DNA of 52,309 nt from an uncultured Caulobacterales bacterium (GTDB lineage: Bacteria > Pseudomonadota > Alphaproteobacteria > Caulobacterales > Caulobacteraceae), in assembly GCA_903900155.1 (NCBI GenBank), contig CAIUMD010000073.1, positions 1 to 52,309 of the forward strand, given 5' to 3'. Positions 10,914 through 19,750 of the stretch are shown piece after piece; within the stretch, counting starts at the first letter, position 1; the number at the start of each line of letters is the position of its first letter. The translations under genes were made by a program, and so were the position numbers. Under the pieces are notes generated by a model that was not told the DNA's origin, did no database searches, and was given only the letters and a program-made list of their open reading frames with translations.

Positions 10914-11606
10914 TTAAGCCGCGTCCAGGTCCAGCGAATACCCCGCCGAGCGCACCGTGCGGATCGGGTCGCCGTCCGCGCTACCGTTCAGGGCCTTGCG
11001 CAGGCGGCCGATGTGGACGTCGACCGTGCGGGCCTCGACATAGACGTCCGAGCCCCAGACGGCGTCCAGCAGCTGTTCGCGGCTGAACACCCGGCCCGGA
11101 TGCTGCATCAGATAGTCCAGCAGGCGGAACTCGGTCGGACCCAGGTGAATCTCCTTGCCGCCGCGCTTCACGCGGTGAGCGACCCGGTCGATGATGATGT
11201 CGCCGACCGTGATGCGGTCGTCGGCCAGGCCAGGACGGATGCGGCGCAGCACCGCGCGGACGCGGGCGGTCAGCTCGACCATCGAGAAGGGCTTGACGAC
11301 ATAGTCGTCGGCGCCGGTGTCCAGGCCGCGGATGCGGTCGGTTTCCTCGCCGCGCGCCGTCAGCATGATGATCGGCACGTTGCGGGTCTCGGCCCGGCCG
11401 CGCAGACGGCGGCAGACCTCGATGCCCGAGACCTTGGGCAGCATCCAGTCCAGGATGACCAGGTCGGGGGCCCGCTCGTTGGCCATGATCAGGGCTTCCT
11501 CGCCATCACCGGCCACGCCAACGCGGTAGCCTTCCTTGTCGAGGTTGTAGTGAAGCAGGGTGGCCAGGGCGTCTTCGTCTTCGACCACCAGAACGTACGG
11601 AGTCAC
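10914..11606 (-). CDS. phoB: Phosphate regulon response regulator PhoB
   Basis: A 230-residue OmpR/PhoB-family regulator. The receiver domain has the acidic pair E9/D10, phospho-acceptor D53 (LVILDWMLP) and the conserved lysine in YVVKPFS. The C-terminal winged helix contains GPTEFRLLDYLMQHPGRVFSREQLLD. It is the last gene of the pst-pho operon. GTG was taken as start because MTPYVLVVEDE aligns with the PhoB N-terminus. Phosphorylated by PhoR under phosphate limitation, it binds Pho boxes such as the one at 16067. Confidence 0.95.
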   Translation of the reverse strand: MTPYVLVVEDEDALATLLHYNLDKEGYRVGVAGDGEEALIMANERAPDLVILDWMLPKVSGIEVCRRLRGRAETRNVPIIMLTARGEETDRIRGLDTGADDYVVKPFSMVELTARVRAVLRRIRPGLADDRITVGDIIIDRVAHRVKRGGKEIHLGPTEFRLLDYLMQHPGRVFSREQLLDAVWGSDVYVEARTVDVHIGRLRKALNGSADGDPIRTVRSAGYSLDLDAA

Positions 11607-11628
11607 TTCAGGTCGCCTCTATCGATTT

Positions 11629-12321
11629 TTACTGCGACACGACGTCGAGTTTGGGACGCTGGGACACCAGTTCGTCGCCCGTGAGCTCGAAGTGGATGAT
11701 CTCGGCGATGTTGGTGGCGTGATCGCCGATGCGCTCGAGGTTCTTGGCCACGAACAGCAGATGGGCGCAGGCGTTGATCGTGCGCGGGTCGCCCATCATG
11801 TAGGTCAGCAGCTCGCGGAAGATCGAGTTGTAGTGCTCGTCGACTTCCTCGTCGCGGCTCCACACGCCGATGGCGCGTTGCAGGTCCGAGGTCGTGTAGG
11901 CGTCCAGCACGTCCTTCAGGCGGCCCTGCACCAGGCGGCCCATGCGCTCGATCGAACGGGTCAGGGCCGTCATCGGGTCGGCTTCGGTCAGGATCAGGGC
12001 GCGCTTGCCGATGTTCTTGGCCATGTCGCCGCAGCGTTCCAGGCTCATCGAGATCTTCAGGGCGGCGACGGCGTGGCGCAGGTCCACGGCCATCGGCTGG
12101 CGCAGCGCGATCAGGCGGAAGGCCTTGCGCTCGATCTCGCCCTGCAAGGCGTCCAGGCGCTCGTCGCCGGCGACCACGGCCTGGGCCAGCGGCGCGTCAC
12201 GACGGGCGATGGCGGCGATGCAGTCGGCGACCTGGCTCTCGGCGATGCCGCCCATGCGGGTGACTTCGGCGGTCAGGTGGGCCAGCTCTTCACCGTACGA
12301 CTTGACGGTATGTTCGGTCAT
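11629..12321 (-). CDS. phoU: Phosphate signalling protein PhoU
   Basis: A 230-residue all-helical protein made of two three-helix bundles. It carries the metal-binding ExxxD-type motifs of PhoU (DERLDALQGEIE in the first bundle and ERIGDHATNIAE in the second). It links the Pst transporter to the PhoR kinase and keeps PhoB off when phosphate is plentiful. It lies between pstB and phoB with gaps of about 20 bases, consistent with one operon. Confidence 0.94.
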   Translation of the reverse strand: MTEHTVKSYGEELAHLTAEVTRMGGIAESQVADCIAAIARRDAPLAQAVVAGDERLDALQGEIERKAFRLIALRQPMAVDLRHAVAALKISMSLERCGDMAKNIGKRALILTEADPMTALTRSIERMGRLVQGRLKDVLDAYTTSDLQRAIGVWSRDEEVDEHYNSIFRELLTYMMGDPRTINACAHLLFVAKNLERIGDHATNIAEIIHFELTGDELVSQRPKLDVVSQ

Positions 12322-12338
12322 TGCGTGGGTCCTTCCGC

Positions 12339-13232
12339 TTAGCCGAAGCGGCCGGTGATGTAGTCCTGCGTGCGGCTGTCGCGCGGGTTCGTGAACATCT
12401 CTTCCGTCGGACCGGTCTCGACCAGCTTGCCCAGGTGGAAGAAGGCGGTGCGTTGCGAGACGCGGGCGGCCTGGGCCATCGAGTGGGTGACGATGACGAT
12501 GCAGAACTGGGTGCGCAGTTCGTCGATCAGCTCTTCGATCTTGGCGGTCGCGATCGGGTCCAGGGCCGAGCAGGGCTCGTCCATCAGGATCACTTCCGGC
12601 GACACGGCGATCGCGCGGGCGATCACCAGGCGCTGCTGCTGGCCGCCCGAGAGGCCGGTGCCCGGCTGATGCAGACGGTCGGCGACTTCGTTCCAGAGGC
12701 CGGCCTTCTTGAGGCTGCTCTCGACGATGGCTTCCAGCTCGTCCTTGCGGTGCGCCAGGCCGTGGATGCGCGGGCCATAGGCGACGTTCTCGAAGATGGT
12801 CTTCGGGAAGGGGTTGGGCTTCTGGAACACCATGCCGACGCGCGAGCGCAGGACCACAGGGTCGACGCTCTTGAGGTTCACGTCGCCGCCGTCGATCTCG
12901 ATCGAACCCTCGACGCGGGCCGACGGGATCGTGTCGTTCATGCGGTTGATGCAGCGCAGGAAGGTCGACTTGCCGCAGCCCGACGGGCCGATGAAGGCGG
13001 TGACCGACTTGCCCGGGATGTCGATGTTCACATCGAACAAGGCCTGCTTCTCGCCGTAGAAGACCTTGACGTCGCGCGCCTTGATCTTAGCCTCGCCGAC
13101 CGCCGCCGAGGCGTGGCCGTGCGGAACGGTGGTCTGGATCACCGGGGTGTGGGCGGTGTCGTCGGGGCTTTGGACGGTCATGGCGTGTCCGCGGAGAAGG
13201 GGCGAAGCGTTGGGGTTCAGGATCAGGGTCAT
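12339..13232 (-). CDS. pstB: Phosphate ABC transporter ATP-binding protein
   Basis: A 297-residue ABC ATPase. The Walker [10 protein letters not shown] is at residues 82-90, followed by the PstB-typical [10 protein letters not shown], the signature LSGGQQQR and the Walker [14 protein letters not shown]. The ATP-binding core starts only after about 45 residues, so this copy has a longer N-terminus than E. coli PstB if ATG 13232 is right. A second ATG at 13181 would shorten it by 17 residues. I kept 13232 because it follows the pstA stop by 8 bases. Confidence 0.94.
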   Translation of the reverse strand: MTLILNPNASPLLRGHAMTVQSPDDTAHTPVIQTTVPHGHASAAVGEAKIKARDVKVFYGEKQALFDVNIDIPGKSVTAFIGPSGCGKSTFLRCINRMNDTIPSARVEGSIEIDGGDVNLKSVDPVVLRSRVGMVFQKPNPFPKTIFENVAYGPRIHGLAHRKDELEAIVESSLKKAGLWNEVADRLHQPGTGLSGGQQQRLVIARAIAVSPEVILMDEPCSALDPIATAKIEELIDELRTQFCIVIVTHSMAQAARVSQRTAFFHLGKLVETGPTEEMFTNPRDSRTQDYITGRFG

Positions 13233-13239
13233 GTGAAAC

Positions 13240-14535
13240 CTACCAGCGGCGTTCGAAGCGGCGGCGCAGGATGACGGCCGCGGCGTTCATGACGATCATG
13301 AAGACGAGCAGGACGATGATGGCCGCGGCGGTGCGCTCATGGAAGGCCCGCTCGGAAGCGTTCTCCCAGATGAACACCTGGACCGGCAGAACGGTGGCCG
13401 CGCCCGTGAAGCCTTCCGGCACGCCGGGCACGAACGAGACCATGCCGATCATCAGCAGCGGCGCGGTCTCGCCCAGGGCGTGGGCCAGCGACAGGATGGC
13501 GCCGGTCATCACGCCGGGCATGGCCAGCGGCAGCACGTGGTGGAAGACCGTCTGGGTCTTGGACGCGCCGACGCCCAGCGCGGCTTCGCGGATCGACGGC
13601 GGCACGGCCTTCAGGGCCGAGCGGGTGGCGATGATCACGGTCGGCAGGGCCATCAGGGCCAGCACCAGGCCGCCGACCAGCGGCGAGCTGCGCGGCACGT
13701 TCAGCCAGTTGATGAACAGCGCCAGGCCCAAGAGGCCGTAGACGATCGACGGCACGGCGGCCAGGTTGTTGATGTTGACCTCGATGATGTCGGTCCAGCG
13801 GTTCTTCGGGGCGAACTCTTCCAGATAGGTGGCGGCCAGCACGCCCACCGGCACCGCGATCAGGGCGGTGATGATCAGCATCATGGCCGAGCCGACCACC
13901 GCGCCCAGCACGCCGGCCTGTTCGGGCTCGGTCGAGTCGGAGCTGGTGAAGAAGGCGAAGTTGAAGCCCGACTTGATGGCGCCGGTCTTTTGCAGCTTGT
14001 CCAGCCAGTCCAGCTGCTGGTTGTCCAGCTTGCGGTCGCCTTCGGCCGTCGAGCGCTTGATCTCGCCCTTGAAGTAGAGGTCGGCGTCGGCCTTCAGCGG
14101 GCCGTGCAGCTCGATCGTCTGGCCGATCAGCTTGGGGTCGGCCTTCAGCTTGTTCAGGATCTGGAAGCCGAAGTCGCGCGAGACCAGGTCCTGGACCTTG
14201 GTCGAGACCGAGCCCAGGTCGTCGTCCTGCACGTTCAACTTCTTCATCACCGCCTCGGCGACGATGTAGTCGTAGTTGACGCCGGACAGGTCGGACGTGT
14301 CGATGCGATCGGGGTTCAGATAGACCGGCACCGAGAGGGTGTGGGCCTCGAACGTCGTGTAGCCCTGGCTCACGATGCGGCCGACCAGCACGACCAGGAA
14401 CACCAGCGCGACGATGATCGCGGCGACGCCTTGGGCCTTGAACCGGCGTTCGGCGGCGTGGCGCTTCTTCAGACGGGCGTCGGCGGCCGAGAGGGCCTGG
14501 CGCGGGGCGGCCGCGCCGAAGGTCGCGTCAGTCAT
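13240..14535 (-). CDS. pstA: Phosphate ABC transporter permease PstA (long form)
   Basis: A 431-residue inner-membrane permease, against about 290 for E. coli PstA. The C-terminal 270 residues hold the binding-protein-dependent permease domain with the [20 protein letters not shown] loop that contacts PstB. The extra N-terminal region has one transmembrane helix (about residues 35-55) followed by a periplasmic domain of about 150 residues, matching the DUF3333 extension of many alphaproteobacterial PstA proteins. It overlaps pstC by 8 bases. Confidence 0.92.
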   Translation of the reverse strand: MTDATFGAAAPRQALSAADARLKKRHAAERRFKAQGVAAIIVALVFLVVLVGRIVSQGYTTFEAHTLSVPVYLNPDRIDTSDLSGVNYDYIVAEAVMKKLNVQDDDLGSVSTKVQDLVSRDFGFQILNKLKADPKLIGQTIELHGPLKADADLYFKGEIKRSTAEGDRKLDNQQLDWLDKLQKTGAIKSGFNFAFFTSSDSTEPEQAGVLGAVVGSAMMLIITALIAVPVGVLAATYLEEFAPKNRWTDIIEVNINNLAAVPSIVYGLLGLALFINWLNVPRSSPLVGGLVLALMALPTVIIATRSALKAVPPSIREAALGVGASKTQTVFHHVLPLAMPGVMTGAILSLAHALGETAPLLMIGMVSFVPGVPEGFTGAATVLPVQVFIWENASERAFHERTAAAIIVLLVFMIVMNAAAVILRRRFERRW

Positions 14536-15961
14536 ATTGTTCCCGGTACTTCTGGACGATGCGCAGGGCGATGATGTTCAGCGTCAGGGTCACCACGAAC
14601 AGGGTGAGGCCCAGGCCGAAGGCCGACAGCGTCTTGGGGCTGTCGAATTCCTGGTCGCCGGTGAGCAAGGTGACGATCTGGACGGTGACGGTGGTCACCG
14701 TGTCGAGCGGGTTGACGGTCAGCTTGGCCTGCAGGCCGGCGGCCATGGTCACGATCATGGTCTCGCCGACGGCGCGCGACACGGCCAGCAGCATGGCGGC
14801 CATGATGCCCGGCAGGGCGGCCGGCAGGACGACCTTCTTGACCGTCTCCGACTTGGTGGCGCCCATGGCGTAGCTGCCGTCACGGAGCGACTGCGGCACG
14901 GCGTTGATGATGTCGTCCGACAGCGAGGAGACGAACGGGATCAGCATGATGCCCATCACCACCCCGGCCACCAGGGCCATCTGGTTCTGGACCTCCATCA
15001 GGTAGGTGGCCAGCGGGCCGGCCGGCAGGGCCGCGCCGATGGCGTTGAAGCCGGCGCGGAACAGCGGGCCCACCGTCAGGGCGGCGAAGAAGCCGTAGAC
15101 CACGGTCGGGACGCCGGCCAGGACTTCCAGCAGCGGCTTGACCACGCCGCGAACGGTGCGGCCGGCATATTCCGAGAGGTAGATCGCCGAGTAGAGGCCG
15201 ACGGGCGCGGCCACCAGCATGGCGATCAGCATGATCAGGAAGGTGCCCGCGAACAGCGGCACGGCCCCGAACGCGCCCGCCGAGGCGACCTGGTCGGCGC
15301 GCATGGCGATCTGCGGGCTCCACTCGACGCCGAACAGGAACGAGATCGGGTTGACGCTCTGGAAGAAGCGCCAGCTTTCCCAGACCAGCGAGAGCACGAT
15401 GCCCAGGGTGGTCAGCACGGCCGCGACCGAGCAGCCGATCAGCAGGATGCTGACCCAGCCCTCGACCCGGTTGCGGGCGCGGAATTCGGTGGAGATGCGC
15501 GGGAAGGCCAGCAGGAAGCCGGCCAGGGCCAGCACGCCGGCGCCGGCCAGCATGCCGACGTTCAGCACGGTCTCGATGCGACGGGCCTCGGCGACCTTGG
15601 CGTCCAGCGCGGTCTTCAGCTCGCCCTCGTAGACGACTTCCGACGGCGGCTGCTTCGAAGCGATCGCGCGGGCGTCGCCATAGAAGACGGCCTGACGGTC
15701 CGGCTCAAGCGCCTGGACGGCGGCCGGGCGCGTGGACTGCAGCATGGCGTCCTCGACGCGGCCGCCAAAGGCGGCGCCCAGCAGCAGCAGCAGCGCCGCC
15801 GGCACGCCGGCCCACAGGGCCGCGTACGTGCCATAGTAGTCCGGCAGGGAGTGGAGGACGCGCGAACGGCCTCCGGCGGAGGCCACGGCGCGGCGGCGAC
15901 CGGCGGCGAAAGCCACGCCGGAGAACAGCGCCAGGACGAGGAGCGAGAGCCAGGTCAGCAT
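14528..15961 (-). CDS. pstC: Phosphate ABC transporter permease PstC (long form)
   Basis: A 477-residue permease, longer than the roughly 320 of E. coli. An N-terminal helix and soluble segment precede the transmembrane core. The permease signature region is SYAMGATKSETVKKVVLPAA (EAA loop). It is the first gene of the operon and the ATG at 15959-15961 lies about 90 bases downstream of the -10 element. No pstS is present in this window, so the periplasmic phosphate-binding protein must be encoded elsewhere. Confidence 0.92.
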   Translation of the reverse strand: MLTWLSLLVLALFSGVAFAAGRRRAVASAGGRSRVLHSLPDYYGTYAALWAGVPAALLLLLGAAFGGRVEDAMLQSTRPAAVQALEPDRQAVFYGDARAIASKQPPSEVVYEGELKTALDAKVAEARRIETVLNVGMLAGAGVLALAGFLLAFPRISTEFRARNRVEGWVSILLIGCSVAAVLTTLGIVLSLVWESWRFFQSVNPISFLFGVEWSPQIAMRADQVASAGAFGAVPLFAGTFLIMLIAMLVAAPVGLYSAIYLSEYAGRTVRGVVKPLLEVLAGVPTVVYGFFAALTVGPLFRAGFNAIGAALPAGPLATYLMEVQNQMALVAGVVMGIMLIPFVSSLSDDIINAVPQSLRDGSYAMGATKSETVKKVVLPAALPGIMAAMLLAVSRAVGETMIVTMAAGLQAKLTVNPLDTVTTVTVQIVTLLTGDQEFDSPKTLSAFGLGLTLFVVTLTLNIIALRIVQKYREQYD

Positions 15962-16364
15962 GCGTGAGGCTAATCTTGTCGCGAGTTGTCGAAGGCCTCG
16001 CAGGATCGCCAGCCTTCCCCCACCCCGATCTATGCCGGGACGGCGCTGTGCTTATGCGACGGATATGTGACAGTTTGACGACAGCGCCCGGCCCGCCGCC
16101 CGATGACGGCCGGATTCAGCAACGCCCCCATCCCGGTCGATATGTCGCACCTCGTCGCACGCCCCGGGCGATCGGAATTCGGCCTCTAAATTTCCGCGTT
16201 ATTTCAACGCACTATATGAATCAAAACAATCGCGAACGATTTCATCGCCCTCAAAGTGGGGACAAGGCGGCGTTCGCGCGCCCGCCATTTAGGACTTGGT
16301 GAAGAGCTGGACCCGCAGACTTGCGATCGAGCCCGCCCCAAAGCGCCCCGAGGATGACGGCACG
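15962..16364. other. Divergent regulatory region between pstC and the chemoreceptor
   Basis: A 403-base gap with no convincing gene. The part nearest pstC carries the Pho box and -10 element of the pst-pho operon on the minus strand. The part nearest the chemoreceptor (16180-16255) is distinctly AT-richer than its surroundings, with a small GCGTT-ATTTC-AACGC hairpin at 16196-16210, and probably holds the receptor's promoter. I could not assign its -35/-10 with confidence. Confidence 0.6.
16051..16084 (-). promoter_or_regulatory. Pho box and -10 of the pst-pho operon
   Basis: On the minus strand 16084-16067 reads CTGTCGTCAAACTGTCAC, two direct 7-mers with an 11-base period (CTGTCGT-CAAA-CTGTCAC). 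This matches the E. coli Pho box CTGTCAT-N4-CTGTCAT. Ten bases downstream is CATAAG (16056-16051), the correct spacing for a PhoB-dependent -10. Transcription would begin near 16045 and lead into pstC. Confidence 0.85.
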
Positions 16365-18143
16365 ATGTTCAAGCGTTCGCACGCCCATGCAGTGGAGACC
16401 CTGGCCGCCCTCGACAAGTCGCTGGCGACCATCGAGTTCGACACCAGCGGCAAGATCCTGGCCGCCAACGCCAATTTCTGCGCGGCCATGGGCTACACGC
16501 TCGACGAGATCGTCGGCCAGCATCACCGCATGTTCGTCGAGCCAGCCCACGCGGTCAGCGAAGAATATGCCAACTTCTGGCAGAAGCTGGGTCGGGGCGA
16601 GTTCGACGCCCGCGAATATCTGCGCCTGGGCAAGGGCGGCGTCGAGATCTGGATCCAGGCCTCCTACAATCCGATCCGCGACGGTCGAGGCCGCGTCTCG
16701 CGCATCGTCAAGATCGCCACGGTGATCACCGACGAGAAGCGCAAGAGCGCCGAAGAGCGCGGCAAGATGGAAGCGATCGGCCGCGCCCAGGCCGTGATCG
16801 AGTTCACGCCGGACGGCCAGATCATCACCGCCAACGACAACTTCCTGGGCGCGCTGGGCTACGCGCTGTCGGAGATCCAGGGCAAGCACCACCGGATGTT
16901 CGTCGAGCCGGCCTACGGCGCCTCGGCCGAATACGCCGCGTTCTGGCGCAAGCTGAACGCGGGCGAGTTCGTGGCCGCCGAGTTCAAGCGCGTGGGCAAG
17001 GGCGGCAAGGAGGTCTGGATCCAGGCCTCGTACAACCCGATCTTCGACCACAAGCGCAACATCACCAAGGTCGTGAAGTTCGCCACCGTCGTCACCGGCC
17101 GCGTCCACGCGGTCAACGAGATCGCCCAGGGCCTGGAGCACCTGGCCCAGAACGACCTGACCTATCGCATCGAACAGTCGGTCGATCCGCAGTTCAGCAA
17201 GGTCCGCGAGGACTTCAATACCGCCATGTCGGTGCTGGACGAGGCCATGGGCGTGGTCGCCAACGCCACCCAGAGCGTCGGCGCGGGGGCCCAGGAGATC
17301 TCGACCGCCTCGGAAGACCTGGCCCAGCGCACCGAGCAGCAGGCCGCCAACCTGGAAAAGACCGCCGCGGCGCTCGACGAGATCACCGCCACGGTTAGCC
17401 GCAGCGCCGAGGGCGCCAAGCAGGCTTCCGAGGCCGCCACCGCCGCTCGCGCCGACGCGGCCCGCTCGGGCGAGATCGTCGGCGACGCCGTGGCCGCCAT
17501 GGGCGAGATCGAAAAATCGTCCGGCCAGATCAACAGCATCATCGGCGTCATCGACGAGATCGCCTTCCAGACCAACCTTCTGGCGCTGAACGCCGGCGTC
17601 GAGGCCGCCCGCGCCGGTGAAGCCGGTCGCGGCTTCGCCGTCGTGGCCTCCGAAGTGCGGGCTCTGGCCCAGCGTTCCGCCGAGGCCGCCAAAGAGATCA
17701 AGATCCTGATCGCCAACTCGTCCTCGCAGGTTGCGCGCGGCGTCCGCCTGGTCGGCGACACCGGCGAGGCCCTGTCGACCATCGCCCTGAAGGTCGGCCA
17801 GATCGACGGCCTGATTTCCGAGATCGCCGAGTCCTCGCGCGAACAGTCGGTCGGCCTCTCGGAAGTGAACACCGCCGTCAATCGGATGGACCAGGTCACC
17901 CAGAGCAACGCGGCCATGGTCGAGGAAGCCAACGCCGCCTCCGCCAGCCTGAGACAGGAAGCCGATGAGCTGTCGGCCCTGGTCAACCGCTTCACGACCA
18001 GCGCCGCGCCGCCCGTCCGGTCGGCCCCGGCCTATGCGCCGCGTCCGGCTTCGCGGCCGACCTCGCATCCGGCCCGCGCGCCGATCAGCCGGCCGGGCTC
18101 GGCCGCCTTGGCGGCCAGGACCGACGAATGGACTGAGTTCTAA
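16365..18143 (+). CDS. Soluble chemoreceptor with two PAS domains
   Basis: A 592-residue methyl-accepting chemotaxis protein without transmembrane helices. Two tandem PAS domains (about residues 13-110 and 130-232) share the Aer/PAS_3-like motif HHRMFVEPA and end in IQASYNPI. A signalling coiled coil follows, with the conserved hairpin tip [20 protein letters not shown] near residues 395-415. The last residues, EWTEF, fit the xWxxF pentapeptide that tethers CheR/CheB. ATG 16365 has GAGG about 11 bases upstream; TTG 16296 or GTG 16299 would add 22-23 residues. It probably senses a cytoplasmic ligand or redox state. Its place between phoR and pstC hints at a phosphate link, unproven. Confidence 0.88.
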   Translation: MFKRSHAHAVETLAALDKSLATIEFDTSGKILAANANFCAAMGYTLDEIVGQHHRMFVEPAHAVSEEYANFWQKLGRGEFDAREYLRLGKGGVEIWIQASYNPIRDGRGRVSRIVKIATVITDEKRKSAEERGKMEAIGRAQAVIEFTPDGQIITANDNFLGALGYALSEIQGKHHRMFVEPAYGASAEYAAFWRKLNAGEFVAAEFKRVGKGGKEVWIQASYNPIFDHKRNITKVVKFATVVTGRVHAVNEIAQGLEHLAQNDLTYRIEQSVDPQFSKVREDFNTAMSVLDEAMGVVANATQSVGAGAQEISTASEDLAQRTEQQAANLEKTAAALDEITATVSRSAEGAKQASEAATAARADAARSGEIVGDAVAAMGEIEKSSGQINSIIGVIDEIAFQTNLLALNAGVEAARAGEAGRGFAVVASEVRALAQRSAEAAKEIKILIANSSSQVARGVRLVGDTGEALSTIALKVGQIDGLISEIAESSREQSVGLSEVNTAVNRMDQVTQSNAAMVEEANAASASLRQEADELSALVNRFTTSAAPPVRSAPAYAPRPASRPTSHPARAPISRPGSAALAARTDEWTEF

Positions 18144-18156
18144 GGCTTTTTGGATT

Positions 18157-19575
18157 CTAGGCTTCGGCCGTCGCCGGCGGGATCGGCGTCGGCGCGACGG
18201 GCGTAGCGGCCTTGGCCATCGGCAGGTAGACGCCGAAGGTGGCGCCCTCGCCCTGGACGCTCTCGACCGTCAGCCCGCCCCGATGGCGGTTCATGATGTG
18301 CTTGACGATCGCCAGGCCCAGGCCCGTGCCCGAGCGCTCGCCGCTCTTCTGGCCTTCCACCCTATAGAAGCGCTCGGTCAGGCGCGGCAGGTGCTCGCGC
18401 GCCAGGCCCGGCCCTTTGTCCGTGACGCGCAGCACGGCGTAGCGCTCGGCCGGATCGTGGTCGGGCGTCAGCAGCGACATGCGGGCGGCGGCCGTGTCGC
18501 GAGCGGCGGCGGCGGCCTCGGCGGCCAGGCCGGGGAAGATCTCGACCCGCACGGTCTCGCCCTCGGGCGTGTATTTGATGGCGTTGTCGACCAGGTTCTG
18601 GATCACCTGGATGATCTGGTCGCGATCGCCGTCCACCACGGCCCCGCCGCGCGGCGGCAGGACGGGATCGAAGACCACGCCCTTGTCGCGGGCCTGCGGG
18701 GCCAGGGCGTCGATCACGTCGACGGCGGCCATGGCCAGGTCGACGCGGCCGGCCGGAGCGATGTGCTCGTTCAGCTCGATTCGCGACAGGCTCATCAGGT
18801 CGTCGATCAGGCGCGACATCCGCTCGGCCTGGGCCAGCATGATGGCCAGGAACTTGTCGCGTGCGCCCGGATCGTCCTTGGCGTGACCGCGCAGGGTCTC
18901 GATGAAGCCCGACAGCGAGGCCAGCGGCGTGCGCAGCTCATGGCTGGCATTGGCCAGGAAGTCGGCGCGGGTGCGCTCGCTGCGGCGGGCGTCGGTCTCG
19001 TCGCGCTGGGCCAGCAGGGCCAGACGCGAGCGGCCGGGGGTGTCCTTCAGCGGACGGGCATAGGCCAGCCAGGCGCGCCCCTGGGCGCCGCCGGTCTCGA
19101 ACTCGACCACGCCCTCGACATTGCCGAACAGGGCCTCGTCCACGGCCTCCAGCACGCGCGGATTACGCACGGCGGTGACCAGCAGGGCGCCCTGATGCTG
19201 AATCTTGAAGAGATCGCGCGCGGCGGCGTTGGCGAACAGGAAGCGGCGGCCGGTCAGGTCGTCGGCTTCCTCTGCGGCGATGACCATCAGCGGATCGGGC
19301 AGGCGGTCCAGAATCGCGCCGAAGGGCGGGACCTCCTCGACGACCGCCGCCGGGACCAGGCCGCCGGGAACGGGAATCACCGCCCGCGCATCGGCCCGGC
19401 GCGACAGCCACCAGCTCGCCCCGCCGGTCGCCAGGGCCGCGGCCATGGCCGGGACCGGCTGGGCCACGCCGACCACGGCCAGGCCCAGAATGACGCCGGG
19501 CCCGATCATGGAAGGCCAGAATGCGCCCGCGCGGCGGCGTTCGGGGCTGTCCGGGGGCGTGTTCGCCAGCGGCAT
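18157..19575 (-). CDS. phoR: Phosphate regulon sensor histidine kinase PhoR
   Basis: A 472-residue kinase. Two adjacent hydrophobic helices (about residues 22-57) anchor it with almost no periplasmic domain, as in PhoR. A PAS domain (about 85-190) follows, then the HisKA domain with the phospho-histidine at H212 in SHELRTPLA, and an HATPase domain with NLVDNAIKYTPEG, DKGPGL and GTGLGLAIVKHI. It lies upstream of pstC on the same strand but separated from it by the chemoreceptor on the opposite strand, so it is not in the pstC operon here. GTG 19587 is an alternative start four codons upstream. Confidence 0.88.
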   Translation of the reverse strand: MPLANTPPDSPERRRAGAFWPSMIGPGVILGLAVVGVAQPVPAMAAALATGGASWWLSRRADARAVIPVPGGLVPAAVVEEVPPFGAILDRLPDPLMVIAAEEADDLTGRRFLFANAAARDLFKIQHQGALLVTAVRNPRVLEAVDEALFGNVEGVVEFETGGAQGRAWLAYARPLKDTPGRSRLALLAQRDETDARRSERTRADFLANASHELRTPLASLSGFIETLRGHAKDDPGARDKFLAIMLAQAERMSRLIDDLMSLSRIELNEHIAPAGRVDLAMAAVDVIDALAPQARDKGVVFDPVLPPRGGAVVDGDRDQIIQVIQNLVDNAIKYTPEGETVRVEIFPGLAAEAAAAARDTAAARMSLLTPDHDPAERYAVLRVTDKGPGLAREHLPRLTERFYRVEGQKSGERSGTGLGLAIVKHIMNRHRGGLTVESVQGEGATFGVYLPMAKAATPVAPTPIPPATAEA

Positions 19576-19750
19576 GGGGAGGCTCACCGATTCAAGCGAG
19601 AGGCGATTCGTCGATCCAGATATGGCGCCCCGCCAAGCCATGCGATAGACGGTTGACGTTTCAGTAGGTGTCACGAGCGAGATGCACCGCATTTTCGCCG
19701 CAACGTGACCCGAATTAGGTGCGCCGGTTTCCATTGGGGTGTCGTTCGTA

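Noticed and set aside
14375..15967. 530-residue plus-strand frame over pstC
   Set aside because: Composed of histidine, glutamine and glycine-rich shadow sequence opposite a clear permease gene.
19651..19674. Possible Pho box before the autotransporter (TTGACG...TGTCAC)
   Set aside because: The second half is good but the first half does not match CTGTCAT at the 11-base period, and there is no -10 at the right distance.
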